A stretch of 64,000 nucleotides of DNA from Sphingomonas sp. Leaf208 (GTDB lineage Bacteria > Pseudomonadota > Alphaproteobacteria > Sphingomonadales > Sphingomonadaceae): the NCBI RefSeq assembly GCF_001421415.1, contig NZ_LMKH01000036.1, positions 320,611-384,610 on the forward strand, written 5' to 3'. Below the pieces are notes generated by a model that did not search any database, was not told the origin of the DNA, and was given only the letters and a program-made list of their open reading frames with translations. The position numbers and the translations under genes are program-made. Shown here piece by piece: positions 32,868 through 41,281 of the stretch; positions within the stretch are counted from its first letter, which is position 1; every line of letters starts with the position of its first letter.

Positions 32868-35300
32868 ATGACGATGATGCGTGAACAGGCCGTGAGCGAC
32901 CTCCCCCCTCCCCTCGAAAACTGGTTCGCGTCGCGCGGGTGGCGGCCGCGGCGGCATCAGCTGGAGATGTTGGCCGAAGGCCGCGCCGGGCATCATGCCC
33001 TGCTGGTTGCGGCGACCGGTGCGGGGAAGACGCTCGCCGGGTTCCTGCCGACGCTGGCCGAACTGATCGAGGCGCCGACCACCGGTCTCCACACGCTGTA
33101 CGTCTCGCCATTGAAGGCGCTTGCGGTCGACGTCCAGCGCAACCTGCTGACGCCGATCGACGAGATGGGCGTCGATATCCGCGTCGAGACGCGCACCGGC
33201 GATACGCCTTCGGACCGCAAGGCGCGGCAACGGATCAAGCCACCGCAAATCCTGCTGACCACGCCCGAATCGCTGTCGCTGCTGCTAAGCTACCCTGACA
33301 GCATCACGATGTTCGAAAACCTCCGTACGATCGTGGTCGACGAGGTGCACGCGTTCGCGACCGGCAAGCGCGGCGACCTGTTGTCGCTGTGCATGGCGCG
33401 GCTTCAGAAGATTTCGCCGGGGATGCGCCGCGTTGCGTTGTCGGCGACGGTCGCGGATGCGGACGGCTATCGCGCGTGGCTCGCGCCCGATGGCGATATC
33501 GACCAGGTCGCGATGGTCCGCGGCGAGGCGGGTGCGGATCCCAACATCGCGATCTTGCTCCCCGAGGGCCGCGTGCCGTGGTCGGGGCATTCGGGCCGCT
33601 ATGCCGCCGCGCAGGTGATGGCGGAGATCGAGGCGCACGAAACCTCGATCGTGTTCTGCAACACGCGCAGCCTGGCGGAACTCATCTTCCAGGATTTGTG
33701 GAAGGTGAATTCGAGCAATCTGCCGATCGGCGTCCACCACGGCAGCTTGGCCAAGGAGGCGCGGCGAAAAGTCGAGAACGCGATGGCGGAGGGGAAACTG
33801 CGAGCACTGGTTGCGACGTCGAGCCTCGACCTCGGCGTCGACTGGGGCAATGTCGATTGCGTGATCCAGATGGGCGCGCCGAAGGGATCGTCGCGGCTGT
33901 TGCAGCGGATCGGCCGCGCCAACCACCGGCTCGACGAATCGTCGCAGGCGATCGTCGTGCCGGGAAACCGGTTCGAGTATCTGGAGGCGCGCGCGGCGCT
34001 CGACGCGGTCGAGGCAGGCGAGCTAGATGCGGACATTTTTCGAGTCGGTGCGCTCGACGTGCTGGCGCAGCACGTGATGGCGTGCGCATGCGCGGCCCCG
34101 TTCCACGAAGCTGCGTTGCTCGACGAGATTCGCTCAGCCCTCCCCTATTCCGCGCTACCGACCGAAACGTTCGAGCGCGTGCTGCACTTCATCAGCGACG
34201 GCGGCTATTCGCTGAAGGCTTATGACCGGTTCAAGCGACTGACCAAGGACGCGGACGGGACGTGGCGGGTCAGCCACCCCAAGTTCATCGGCCAGCACCG
34301 GCTGAACGCGGGCATCATCGTCGAGGCGACGATGCTCAACGTGCGGTTCGGCAATGGCCGTGTGCTCGGCCGCGTCGAGGAGGCGTTCGCGGCGCAGTTG
34401 AGCCATGGCGACACGTTCTTCTTCGCAGGGCTCAGCCTCGAGGTGATGAAGATCGACCTCGAGGATCTGGTGGTCCGCGCGACGTCGAAGCCGGCGCGGA
34501 TCCCGACGTACGGGGGGAGCCGGATGCCACTGTCGACCAACCTCGCCGACCGCGTCCGCGGTTTTCTCGCGCATTCAGGCGACTGGGCGCGCTTCCCGGA
34601 CGACGTGCGCGAATGGCTGGAGATGCAGGCGTATCGATCGGTCATGCCCGAGCCCGGCCAGCTGCTGGTCGAGACGTTCCCGCGTGAGGGGCGGCACTAC
34701 ATGGTCGCGTACAGCTTCGAAGGCTGGAACGCGCACCAGTCGCTTGGCATGCTGATCACGCGGCGGATGGAGACGCAGGGACTGAAACCTCTCGGCTTCG
34801 TCGCCAATGATTATGCGCTGGCGGTGTACGGGTTGGAGAAGATCACCGACCCGGCGGCGTTGTTCTCGGCGGATATCCTCGAACACGAGTTCGTCGAATG
34901 GGTGCAGCAATCGCATCTGCTGAAGCGCGCGTTTCGCGAGGTCGCGGTGATCGGCGGGCTGGTCGAGCGCCAGCATCCGGGCAAGCGCAAGACGGGCAAG
35001 CAGGTGACGTTCTCGACCGACCTGATCTACGACGTGCTGCGCAAGTACGAGCCGACGCATCTGTTGCTGGAGGCGGCGTGGGCGGATGCGCGCGCGCGGA
35101 TGACCGATGTCGGGCGGCTGGCGTCGCTGCTCGACCGTGCGGCGGCGACGATGGTGCATGTCGATCTGGAGCGCGTGACGCCGCTCGCAGTGCCGGTGCT
35201 GACGCTGATCGGGCGGGAGAAGGTATCGACGAACAGCTCGGACGACGCGCTGTTGATCGAGGCGGAAGCGATGATCGCCGACGCGATGCGGCCGGATTGA
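32868..35300 (+). CDS. Ligase-associated DEXH helicase (Lhr-Core type)
   Basis: An 810-residue superfamily 2 helicase. Walker A VAATGAGKT is at about 47-55, motif Ia TLYVSPLKALAVD, DEVH at 158-161, motif III ALSATVAD, then IVFCNTRS and the motif VI run LLQRIGRANHR. The C-terminal half has the Lhr winged-helix and beta-barrel parts (FGNGRVLGRVEEAF; TYGGSRMPLSTNLADRV). The length is that of Lhr-Core, without the long extension of E. coli Lhr (about 1500). Such proteins translocate 3'-5' and unwind RNA:DNA hybrids. ATG 32868, with in-frame ATGs at 32874 and 32877, is taken as start; no strong ribosome site is seen. Confidence 0.94.
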   Translation: MTMMREQAVSDLPPPLENWFASRGWRPRRHQLEMLAEGRAGHHALLVAATGAGKTLAGFLPTLAELIEAPTTGLHTLYVSPLKALAVDVQRNLLTPIDEMGVDIRVETRTGDTPSDRKARQRIKPPQILLTTPESLSLLLSYPDSITMFENLRTIVVDEVHAFATGKRGDLLSLCMARLQKISPGMRRVALSATVADADGYRAWLAPDGDIDQVAMVRGEAGADPNIAILLPEGRVPWSGHSGRYAAAQVMAEIEAHETSIVFCNTRSLAELIFQDLWKVNSSNLPIGVHHGSLAKEARRKVENAMAEGKLRALVATSSLDLGVDWGNVDCVIQMGAPKGSSRLLQRIGRANHRLDESSQAIVVPGNRFEYLEARAALDAVEAGELDADIFRVGALDVLAQHVMACACAAPFHEAALLDEIRSALPYSALPTETFERVLHFISDGGYSLKAYDRFKRLTKDADGTWRVSHPKFIGQHRLNAGIIVEATMLNVRFGNGRVLGRVEEAFAAQLSHGDTFFFAGLSLEVMKIDLEDLVVRATSKPARIPTYGGSRMPLSTNLADRVRGFLAHSGDWARFPDDVREWLEMQAYRSVMPEPGQLLVETFPREGRHYMVAYSFEGWNAHQSLGMLITRRMETQGLKPLGFVANDYALAVYGLEKITDPAALFSADILEHEFVEWVQQSHLLKRAFREVAVIGGLVERQHPGKRKTGKQVTFSTDLIYDVLRKYEPTHLLLEAAWADARARMTDVGRLASLLDRAAATMVHVDLERVTPLAVPVLTLIGREKVSTNSSDDALLIEAEAMIADAMRPD

Positions 35301-35324
35301 GGGGCGCCTCACCCCACCCAAACA

Positions 35325-35432
35325 CACCACCCCGGCGGAGGCCGGGGCCCAGTTGGGGGACGCTGCTAACGAAGGGCAGCTTGCAGTTATTGCCACCTTT
35401 CCAACTGGGCCCCGGCCTCCGCCGGGGTGGTG
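35325..35432. repeat. Family 1 palindromic repeat, copy c
   Basis: Arms CACCACCCCGGCGGAGGCC/GGGGCCCAGTTGG and CCAACTGGGCCCC/GGCCTCCGCCGGGGTGGTG, perfect over more than 30 bases and carrying the GGAGG/CCTCC variant in both arms. It lies between the helicase and the retropepsin genes, which have the same direction, so it is not limited to convergent sites. Confidence 0.9.
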
Positions 35433-35503
35433 CAGTTTGTAGCGGCGTTCGTCCCTAACAACGGTAGTTGCACGTGCGTGAAATCGGGCGCAGCATTTGC
35501 AGC

Positions 35504-36487
35504 ATGCACAGGTGGCTAGCCCCTCTATTGCTAGGCATCGCCGCCCAGGCCAGCGCTCAGGACGCAGACTCTCCACGCCCCGATGCTGCACCTCCTTCCG
35601 GCGCAGCATCCGCTACAGAACCCGACCCCGCCACGCTGCTGTTCGGTGACGACCAGGCCCGCATGACGGTGCCGGTCACGATCGCGGGCGCAGGACCGTT
35701 CGCGTTCGTCGTCGATACTGGCGCCCAGCGGACCGTCATCGCGCGCGAACTCGCCGCAACGCTCGGCCTCGCGCCAGGCCGCATCGTCCGCGTTACCGGC
35801 ATGACCGGATCGAGCGCTATCGGCACCGTCGTCATCCCCTCGCTGAAGGTCAGCGTGATCGGCAGCGCGGCGATCGAGGCGCCCGCGATCAGTGCGATCA
35901 ATCTCGGCGCGCGCGGGCTGCTCGGAATCGATGCGTTGCAGGCCCACGCGGTGGGAATCGACTTCGACACCAACACGATGACCGTCACACCCTCCCGCAA
36001 ACGGCAGAGCCGCGAGCGCGCGAGTCCAGACGAAATCGTCATCCGGGCGCGCAGCCTGTTCGGGCAACTCGTCGTAACCGATGCCTATTGCAACGGCATC
36101 CGTATCCGCGTGATCCTCGACACCGGCACCTCGGTCAGCATGGCCAATGCCGCGCTCCGCCGGAAGGTGACGCGCAAGGGACTGGGCAGCGCGGGGGCGT
36201 CGCAGCCCGTGTCGCTCACCGGCGTCACCGGCGAGACCGTGATCGCCGACTATACGACGATCGACCGCGTCACGATCGGCAGCCTGACGCTAGGCGACCT
36301 GCCCGTGGCGTTCACCGCTGTCGATGCACCGCCGTTCCGCCTGTTCGGCCTTGCCGAGCGTCCCGCGATGCTGCTCGGGATGGACGTGCTGCAACTGTTC
36401 CGCCGCGTCGACATCGATTTCGCCAACCGCGAGGTGCGGCTCACCTTGCCGCGCGAGACGCGCCGTCGTGGCGAGCTGCGCCGCTGA
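35504..36487 (+). CDS. Exported tandem retropepsin-like aspartic protease
   Basis: A 327-residue protein with a signal peptide (HRWLAPLLLGIAAQASA) and two retropepsin-type domains. Domain 1 has FVVDTGAQRTVI (Asp71-Thr-Gly) and a partner LLGIDAL (about 139-145); domain 2 has VILDTGTSVSMA (Asp206-Thr-Gly) and MLLGMDVLQLF. Retropepsins normally work as homodimers, each giving one DTG; here both halves lie in one chain, as in pepsin. A periplasmic protease is inferred. ATG 35504 is chosen over TTG 35468 because it directly begins the signal peptide. Confidence 0.85.
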   Translation: MHRWLAPLLLGIAAQASAQDADSPRPDAAPPSGAASATEPDPATLLFGDDQARMTVPVTIAGAGPFAFVVDTGAQRTVIARELAATLGLAPGRIVRVTGMTGSSAIGTVVIPSLKVSVIGSAAIEAPAISAINLGARGLLGIDALQAHAVGIDFDTNTMTVTPSRKRQSRERASPDEIVIRARSLFGQLVVTDAYCNGIRIRVILDTGTSVSMANAALRRKVTRKGLGSAGASQPVSLTGVTGETVIADYTTIDRVTIGSLTLGDLPVAFTAVDAPPFRLFGLAERPAMLLGMDVLQLFRRVDIDFANREVRLTLPRETRRRGELRR

Positions 36488-36545
36488 GGTTGCGTCCGGG
36501 TGCGTTCGCTGCAACTCTCCCGCCGGAAACGAAAAGGGGACGACG

Positions 36546-37955
36546 ATGCGCGCGACTGGCTGGCTACTCACGGCGGCAATCCTGACGACCCCCGTGACAA
36601 CGGCGCTCTCCGCTCAGGCGCAATCGCGACCCGACCAGAAGGCGTTTCTCGGGCTCTACAAAGAGCTGGTCGAGACCAACACGACGCTGTCCGCTGGTAG
36701 CTGTACGCAGGCGGCGGCGCAGATCGGTGCGCGGCTAAAGACCGCGGGCTATGCGGACGCGGACGTCACCTATTTCTCGGTACCCGAACATCCCAAGGAC
36801 GGCGGGCTGGTCGCGGTGCTGAAGGGCTCCGACGCGTCGATCAAGCCGATGCTGCTGCTCGCGCATCTCGACGTGGTCGAGGCCAAGCGCGAGGACTGGG
36901 TGCGCGATCCGTTCAAGCTGATCGAGGAAGGCGGCTATTATTACGCGCGCGGCACCGTCGACGACAAAGCGCAGGCGGCGATCTGGTCCGACGCGATGAT
37001 CCGCTTCAAGACGAGCGGCTACAAGCCGAAGCGGACGATCAAGCTGGCGCTGACCTGCGGCGAGGAGACGACGTTCGCATGGAACGGCGCGCAGTATCTG
37101 GCGAAGGCGAAGCCCGACCTGATCGCGGCGGAGTTCGCGCTGAACGAGGGCGGCGGCGGGCGGCTCGACGATAACGGCAAGCGCCAGTTGCTCGCGATCC
37201 AGGTCGGCGAGAAGGCTGCGCAGAACTACACGTTCCTGGCGACCAATCCGGGCGGGCACAGCTCGCAGCCGGTTCCCGAGAACGCGATCTACGAACTCGC
37301 CGATGCGGTGAAGGCAGTCCAGGGCTACAAGTTTCCGGTGAAGTTCACCGACACCACCAAGGCGTTCTTCGCGGCGAGTGCCAAGGCGATGCCGGGCGAG
37401 ATGGGGGATGCGATCACGAAGCTGCTCGCAAACCCCGAGGACAAGGCGGCGGATGCGATCGTCAGCCGCGACAAGGCGATGCACTCGACGCTCCGGACGA
37501 CGTGCGTGGCGACGTTGCTGAGCGCAGGGCATGCGGAGAACGCCTTGCCGCAGCGCGCGACCGCGAACATCAACTGCCGGATCTTTCCGGGGGAGACGGT
37601 GGAGGGCACGCTCGCCAAGCTGAAGGAACTGGCGGGGGCGAAGGTGACCGTGACGGCGAACCAGCCGGTGCGGCCGACTGCGATCCCGCCGACGTTGGAT
37701 CCGAAGATCATGGGGCCGGTGACGAAGGTTGCGGCTAAGCATTTCCCCGGCCTGCCGATCCTGCCGTTGATGTCGACTGGGGCGACGGACGGCATCTTCT
37801 TCGAGGCGATCGGGATCCCGGTCTATGGGGCGCCGGGGGTGTTTATCGACAAGGATATGGGGGGTATTCATGGGCTCAACGAGCGCATCCGGGTGGCTTC
37901 GCTGTATGACGGCCGGGATTATTTGTTCGATCTGGTGAAGGCATTCGCGGGGTGA
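36546..37955 (+). CDS. M20 family zinc metallopeptidase, secreted
   Basis: A 469-residue exported amidohydrolase/peptidase of the M20/M25/M40 type with a signal peptide (about 1-26). Metal-binding elements: LLLAHLDVVEAKREDW (His, catalytic Asp), ARGTVDDKAQAA (bridging Asp), TCGEETT (catalytic Glu and metal Glu) and the C-terminal GGIHGLNE (His). The dimerisation domain contains NPGGHSSQP. ATG 36546 follows AAAGGGGA; the frame is open upstream to 36324, overlapping the retropepsin gene. The last 14 codons are repeated 209 bases downstream. Confidence 0.92.
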   Translation: MRATGWLLTAAILTTPVTTALSAQAQSRPDQKAFLGLYKELVETNTTLSAGSCTQAAAQIGARLKTAGYADADVTYFSVPEHPKDGGLVAVLKGSDASIKPMLLLAHLDVVEAKREDWVRDPFKLIEEGGYYYARGTVDDKAQAAIWSDAMIRFKTSGYKPKRTIKLALTCGEETTFAWNGAQYLAKAKPDLIAAEFALNEGGGGRLDDNGKRQLLAIQVGEKAAQNYTFLATNPGGHSSQPVPENAIYELADAVKAVQGYKFPVKFTDTTKAFFAASAKAMPGEMGDAITKLLANPEDKAADAIVSRDKAMHSTLRTTCVATLLSAGHAENALPQRATANINCRIFPGETVEGTLAKLKELAGAKVTVTANQPVRPTAIPPTLDPKIMGPVTKVAAKHFPGLPILPLMSTGATDGIFFEAIGIPVYGAPGVFIDKDMGGIHGLNERIRVASLYDGRDYLFDLVKAFAG

Positions 37956-38115
37956 GTGCCACGTCCCTCGCCCCTTCGGGGAGAGGGAGGGAGGAGCCGC
38001 AGGCGACGGAAGGGAGAGGGGTGTGAGGCTCGGGACGGTGCCCGACAACGCCCCTCTCCCTTCCCACGGCAAGTGCCGCGGGCCCCTTCCCTCTCCCCGG
38101 GGGGGCGAGAGAGTT
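37913..38115. repeat. 209-base tandem duplication, first unit (gene tail plus family 3 repeat)
   Basis: This unit holds the last 14 codons of the M20 gene and a family 3 element (GCCCCTTCGGGGAGAGGG on the left, CTCTCCCTTCCCACGGC on the right). It aligns with 38122-38324 at a constant 209-base offset: GTTCG 37925/38134, CTGGTGAAGG 37932/38141, CCCTCG 37965/38074+100, CCCACGGC 38063/38272. The 408-base space 37956-38363 contains nothing else. Confidence 0.85.
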
Positions 38116-38121
38116 TAGACG

Positions 38122-38324
38122 TCCGGGTTATATGTTCGCCCTGGTGAAGGCGTTTGCTGGGTAACGAGGCCTTCCCTCGCCCCTTCGGGGAGAGGGAGGG
38201 AGGAGCCTTAGGCGACGGAAGGGAGAGGGGCTTGGGGCTCGAGACTGTGTGTCCCAACGCCCCTCTCCCTTCCCACGGCAGGCGCCGCGGGCCCCTTCTC
38301 TCCCCCCGGAGGGGCGAGGGAGCA
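38122..38324. repeat. 209-base tandem duplication, second unit
   Basis: The second unit matches the first with scattered substitutions. Its start includes a remnant of an M20 peptidase C-terminus reading GYMFALVKAFAG then TAA (38127-38165), compared with DYLFDLVKAFAG then TGA in the intact gene. Its right end reaches to 39 bases from the kup stop and may serve as kup terminator. Confidence 0.85.
38127..38165 (+). pseudogene. C-terminal remnant of an M20 peptidase gene
   Basis: Twelve codons plus stop that match the end of the intact M20 gene. Several differences are synonymous (GCA/GCG, TTC/TTT, GCG/GCT), which suggests that this copy once evolved as coding sequence. There is no start, so it is only a fragment. 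Confidence 0.6.
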
Positions 38325-38363
38325 CGCGCTTCCGGCTCCGAAACCGTCCGCACCGCTCTCGGC

Positions 38364-40337
38364 TTACACCGTGACCTGTTCGCCTAGTTCGAGCACCTTG
38401 CCCGGCGGGATCTTCAGGAAGTCAGTGGGGTCGCTGGCATTGCGCTGCAGGAACAGGAAGATTCGGTCCTGCCACGGCGGCATGCCCTTTTCCGCATCGG
38501 GTTTCAGCGTGTTGCGGCCGATGAAGAACGAGGTGCGCATCGGGTCGAGCCCGAGCTGTTCCGTCTTGTTGCCGACGCCGAGATCGCGGGGCACGTCAGG
38601 GGATTCCATGAAGCCGTAGGTCAGCACGACGATCGAAAAATTGTCGTCGACGCGTTCGACCTTGGCGCGCTGAGACTCCTCGACGAACGGCCGGTCCGCG
38701 GTGCGGATGCTGACGATCAGGTTGCGCTCGTGGAGCACCTTGTTGTGCTTGAGATTGTGCAGCAGCGCACCAGGCGTCGCATGCGGGTTGCCGGTCAGGA
38801 ACACCGCCGTTCCCGACACACGTTCGGGCGGACGCTTTTCCAACGCCGAGGCGAGATCGCTGAGCGGAATGCTCTGGCGCTTCTCGAACGCGCTGACGAT
38901 CTTCTTGCCGCGCACCCAGGTGAAGATGATCAGCCCGATCGCGGCGGCGATGACCAGCGGCACCCAGCCCCCCTCGATAACGCGCAGGATGTTCGCGCCG
39001 AAGAAGATCAGGTCGAGCGTCAAAAACGGCAGGATCGCCGCCAGTGCGAGTGGGCGCGACCAGTTCCAGCGGTGACGGACGACGATGTACGCGAGCAAGG
39101 TGGTGACGACCATCGTGCCGGTCACCGCAATGCCGTACGCGGCCGCCATCGCCGACGACGTCTTGAACTGGATCACCAGCACCAGCACGCCGATCAGCAA
39201 CAGCCAGTTGATCGCGGGCAGGTAGATCTGGCCGGCGAACACCGCCGACGTCTGGCGGATGCGCAGGCGCGGGAGCAGGCCGAGCTGGATCGCCTGCTGC
39301 GTCAGCGAGAATGCGCCGGTGATGACCGCCTGGCTGGCGATCACCGTCGCGAAGCCGGCGAGGATAATCAGCGCGGGGCGCAGCGATTCGGGCGCCATCA
39401 GGAAGAACCAGTCCTGATTGACGAACGGCACGCCGCGCGCCGCCGCATCCTCGAGCCTCGACAAGGCGAACGCGCCCTGCCCCAGGTAATTGAGCGCGAG
39501 CGCCGGGAAGACGAGGAAGAACCAGCCGATGCGGATCGGCAGCTTGCCGAAATGGCCCATGTCCGCGGTCAGCGCTTCGGCGCCGGTGACGGTCAGGAAC
39601 ACCGCGCCGAGCACGAACAGCCCGGTGACGCCGTGCGTGGCGAGGAACGAGATGCCGTAGGTCGGCAGGAACACGCGGACGATCGAGGGCTCGTCGGCGA
39701 TATGCCAGATGCCGAGCGCACCGATCGCGACGAACCAGAGGATGCAGACCGGGCCGAACAGCTTCGATACCTGCGCCGTGCCGCGCGACTGGATCAGGAA
39801 CAGCCCGATCAGGATGGCGATCGTCAGCGCGCGGACGACGCCCTCGTTGAAGATGTGGGCGGCGCTGGGGATCGTCCGCAGGCCTTCCATCGCGGAGAGC
39901 ACCGAAAGCGCCGGCGTGATGATCGCATCGCCGTAGAACAGCGACGCGCCCGCCGCGCCGAGCACGATCGCGATCCGCGACCGCATGCCGAGCGCGCGAC
40001 GGGCGAGCGCCGCGAGCGCGAGCACGCCGCCCTCGCCCTGGTTGTCGGCGCGCATCAGGAAGATGACGTATTTGACCGTCACGACGAGGAACAGCGACCA
40101 GAGCGCGAGGCTCAGCACGCCAAGGATTTCGGTCGGATCAATGCCGCCTGCGGACGTCTGGCCGAGTGCCTCGCGGAACGCGTAGAGCGGGCTGGTGCCG
40201 ATATCGCCGAACACCACGCCGATCGCGCCGACGGTCAGCGCGGCGAGTGCGGGGTGCGGATGCAGATGCGCCGCCGACAGATCGCCAGGCGTTTCCGGTA
40301 CAGCGGCAGTTTGGGGTGTTCCGGCGACGGACGTCAT
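38364..40337 (-). CDS. kup: Low-affinity potassium uptake protein Kup
   Basis: A 657-residue K+:H+ symporter of the KUP/HAK family. Twelve helices follow the polar N-terminus: the first helix has GAIGVVFGDIGTSPLYAFRE, then LFYGDAIITPALSVLSA, ALTADMGHFGKLPIRIGW and NYLGQGAF, all Kup hallmarks. The cytoplasmic C-terminal domain (about 470-657) is soluble with DPMRTSFFIGRNTL. ATG 40337 is preferred to 40406 because it fits the family N-terminus. Divergent from the PdeM gene by 125 bases. Confidence 0.95.
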   Translation of the reverse strand: MTSVAGTPQTAAVPETPGDLSAAHLHPHPALAALTVGAIGVVFGDIGTSPLYAFREALGQTSAGGIDPTEILGVLSLALWSLFLVVTVKYVIFLMRADNQGEGGVLALAALARRALGMRSRIAIVLGAAGASLFYGDAIITPALSVLSAMEGLRTIPSAAHIFNEGVVRALTIAILIGLFLIQSRGTAQVSKLFGPVCILWFVAIGALGIWHIADEPSIVRVFLPTYGISFLATHGVTGLFVLGAVFLTVTGAEALTADMGHFGKLPIRIGWFFLVFPALALNYLGQGAFALSRLEDAAARGVPFVNQDWFFLMAPESLRPALIILAGFATVIASQAVITGAFSLTQQAIQLGLLPRLRIRQTSAVFAGQIYLPAINWLLLIGVLVLVIQFKTSSAMAAAYGIAVTGTMVVTTLLAYIVVRHRWNWSRPLALAAILPFLTLDLIFFGANILRVIEGGWVPLVIAAAIGLIIFTWVRGKKIVSAFEKRQSIPLSDLASALEKRPPERVSGTAVFLTGNPHATPGALLHNLKHNKVLHERNLIVSIRTADRPFVEESQRAKVERVDDNFSIVVLTYGFMESPDVPRDLGVGNKTEQLGLDPMRTSFFIGRNTLKPDAEKGMPPWQDRIFLFLQRNASDPTDFLKIPPGKVLELGEQVTV

Positions 40338-40462
40338 GGCGCGAAGAGCGCTCCTCCTGAGGGGACGGCGCGCTTTACGCCGATTGGGGGCATGCGCAAG
40401 CCCCACCCGGTTCGCGACGATGGCGGGTTGATTCGGTGCGGCGGGGGCGGCATGGCGGGGGG

Positions 40463-41125
40463 ATGGTTCCCTTTTCGTTCGGCGGGCATGCGCTTCTGGC
40501 GTTGGCGCAAGGCGCGCTGTTCTGGCCGGAGCGGCGTGCGCTGCTGGTCGCCGACCTGCATTTCGAGAAGGCGAGCTGGTTCGCCAAGCGCGGCCAGATG
40601 CTGCCGCCGTATGATTCGATCGCGACGCTGGCCGATCTCACCGCGCTGGTCGCCGCGACTGGCGCGCGCGAAGTCTGGTGCCTCGGCGACAGTTTCCACG
40701 ACAGCGAAGGGTGCGAGCGGCTGCCGCAGCGCGCGCAGGACATGCTGCGGGCGATGACCGACGGGACGCGCTGGACGTGGATCACGGGCAATCACGATCC
40801 GGCGATCCTCGATCGGTGTGGCGGCGAGGTCGTGGACGAGGTCGTCGTCGATGGACTGGTGCTGCGCCACGAAGCGGACCGGGCGGAGACGCGGCCGGAA
40901 CTGTCGGGGCATTTCCATCCGAAGCTTCGGTTGCGCGTGCGGGGGAAGCAGGTCGCGCGGCGGTGTTTCGTGGCGACGGCGACGAAGATGATATTGCCGG
41001 CGTTCGGGTCGCTGACTGGCGGGCTGGACGTGGACCATCCGGAGATCGTGCGTGCGGTTGGGGTTGGCGCCGAGGCTATGGTGCCGGTGGCGGACCGGAT
41101 GCTGCGGTTTCCGGTTGCGGCCTGA
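40463..41125 (+). CDS. pdeM: Ligase-associated DNA damage response endonuclease PdeM (metallophosphoesterase)
   Basis: A 220-residue calcineurin-like phosphoesterase with all metal motifs: VADLHFEKAS (Asp31, His33), VWCLGDSFHD (Asp76), ITGNHDP (Asn110, His111) and SGHFHPKLRL. This is the MPE/PdeM group that accompanies the ATP-dependent ligase, Lhr helicase and MBL exonuclease; the Pseudomonas homologue is a Mn-dependent DNA endonuclease. ATG 40463, behind a G-rich run, starts the domain directly; the frame opens at 40436. The other three members lie 5 to 22 kb to the left. Confidence 0.93.
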   Translation: MVPFSFGGHALLALAQGALFWPERRALLVADLHFEKASWFAKRGQMLPPYDSIATLADLTALVAATGAREVWCLGDSFHDSEGCERLPQRAQDMLRAMTDGTRWTWITGNHDPAILDRCGGEVVDEVVVDGLVLRHEADRAETRPELSGHFHPKLRLRVRGKQVARRCFVATATKMILPAFGSLTGGLDVDHPEIVRAVGVGAEAMVPVADRMLRFPVAA

Positions 41126-41151
41126 GGTTTGTCGCTGATCAGATAAAAAGG

Positions 41152-41261
41152 CCACCACCCCGGCGAAGGCCGGGATCCAATTGCGAGCGTTTTATAACGG
41201 AGGTTAGGCCGCCGTTACTTCGACCTTTCCAATTGGGCCCCGGCCTTCGCCGGGGTGGTGG
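41152..41261. repeat. Family 1 palindromic repeat, copy d
   Basis: Arms CCACCACCCCGGCGAAGGCC/GGGATCCAATTG and CAATTGGGCCCC/GGCCTTCGCCGGGGTGGTGG. The inner CAGTTG/CAACTG of other copies is changed to CAATTG on both sides, again a paired change. It lies between convergent pdeM and msrA. Confidence 0.9.
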
Positions 41262-41281
41262 CTCTGACAGCAGGTGCCCGC

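Noticed and set aside
38730..40757. A 675-codon open frame antisense to kup
   Set aside because: Its product is a long run of Arg, Asp, Glu and Ala without hydrophobic core; it is the mirror of kup codon bias at high GC, while the kup frame has all family motifs.
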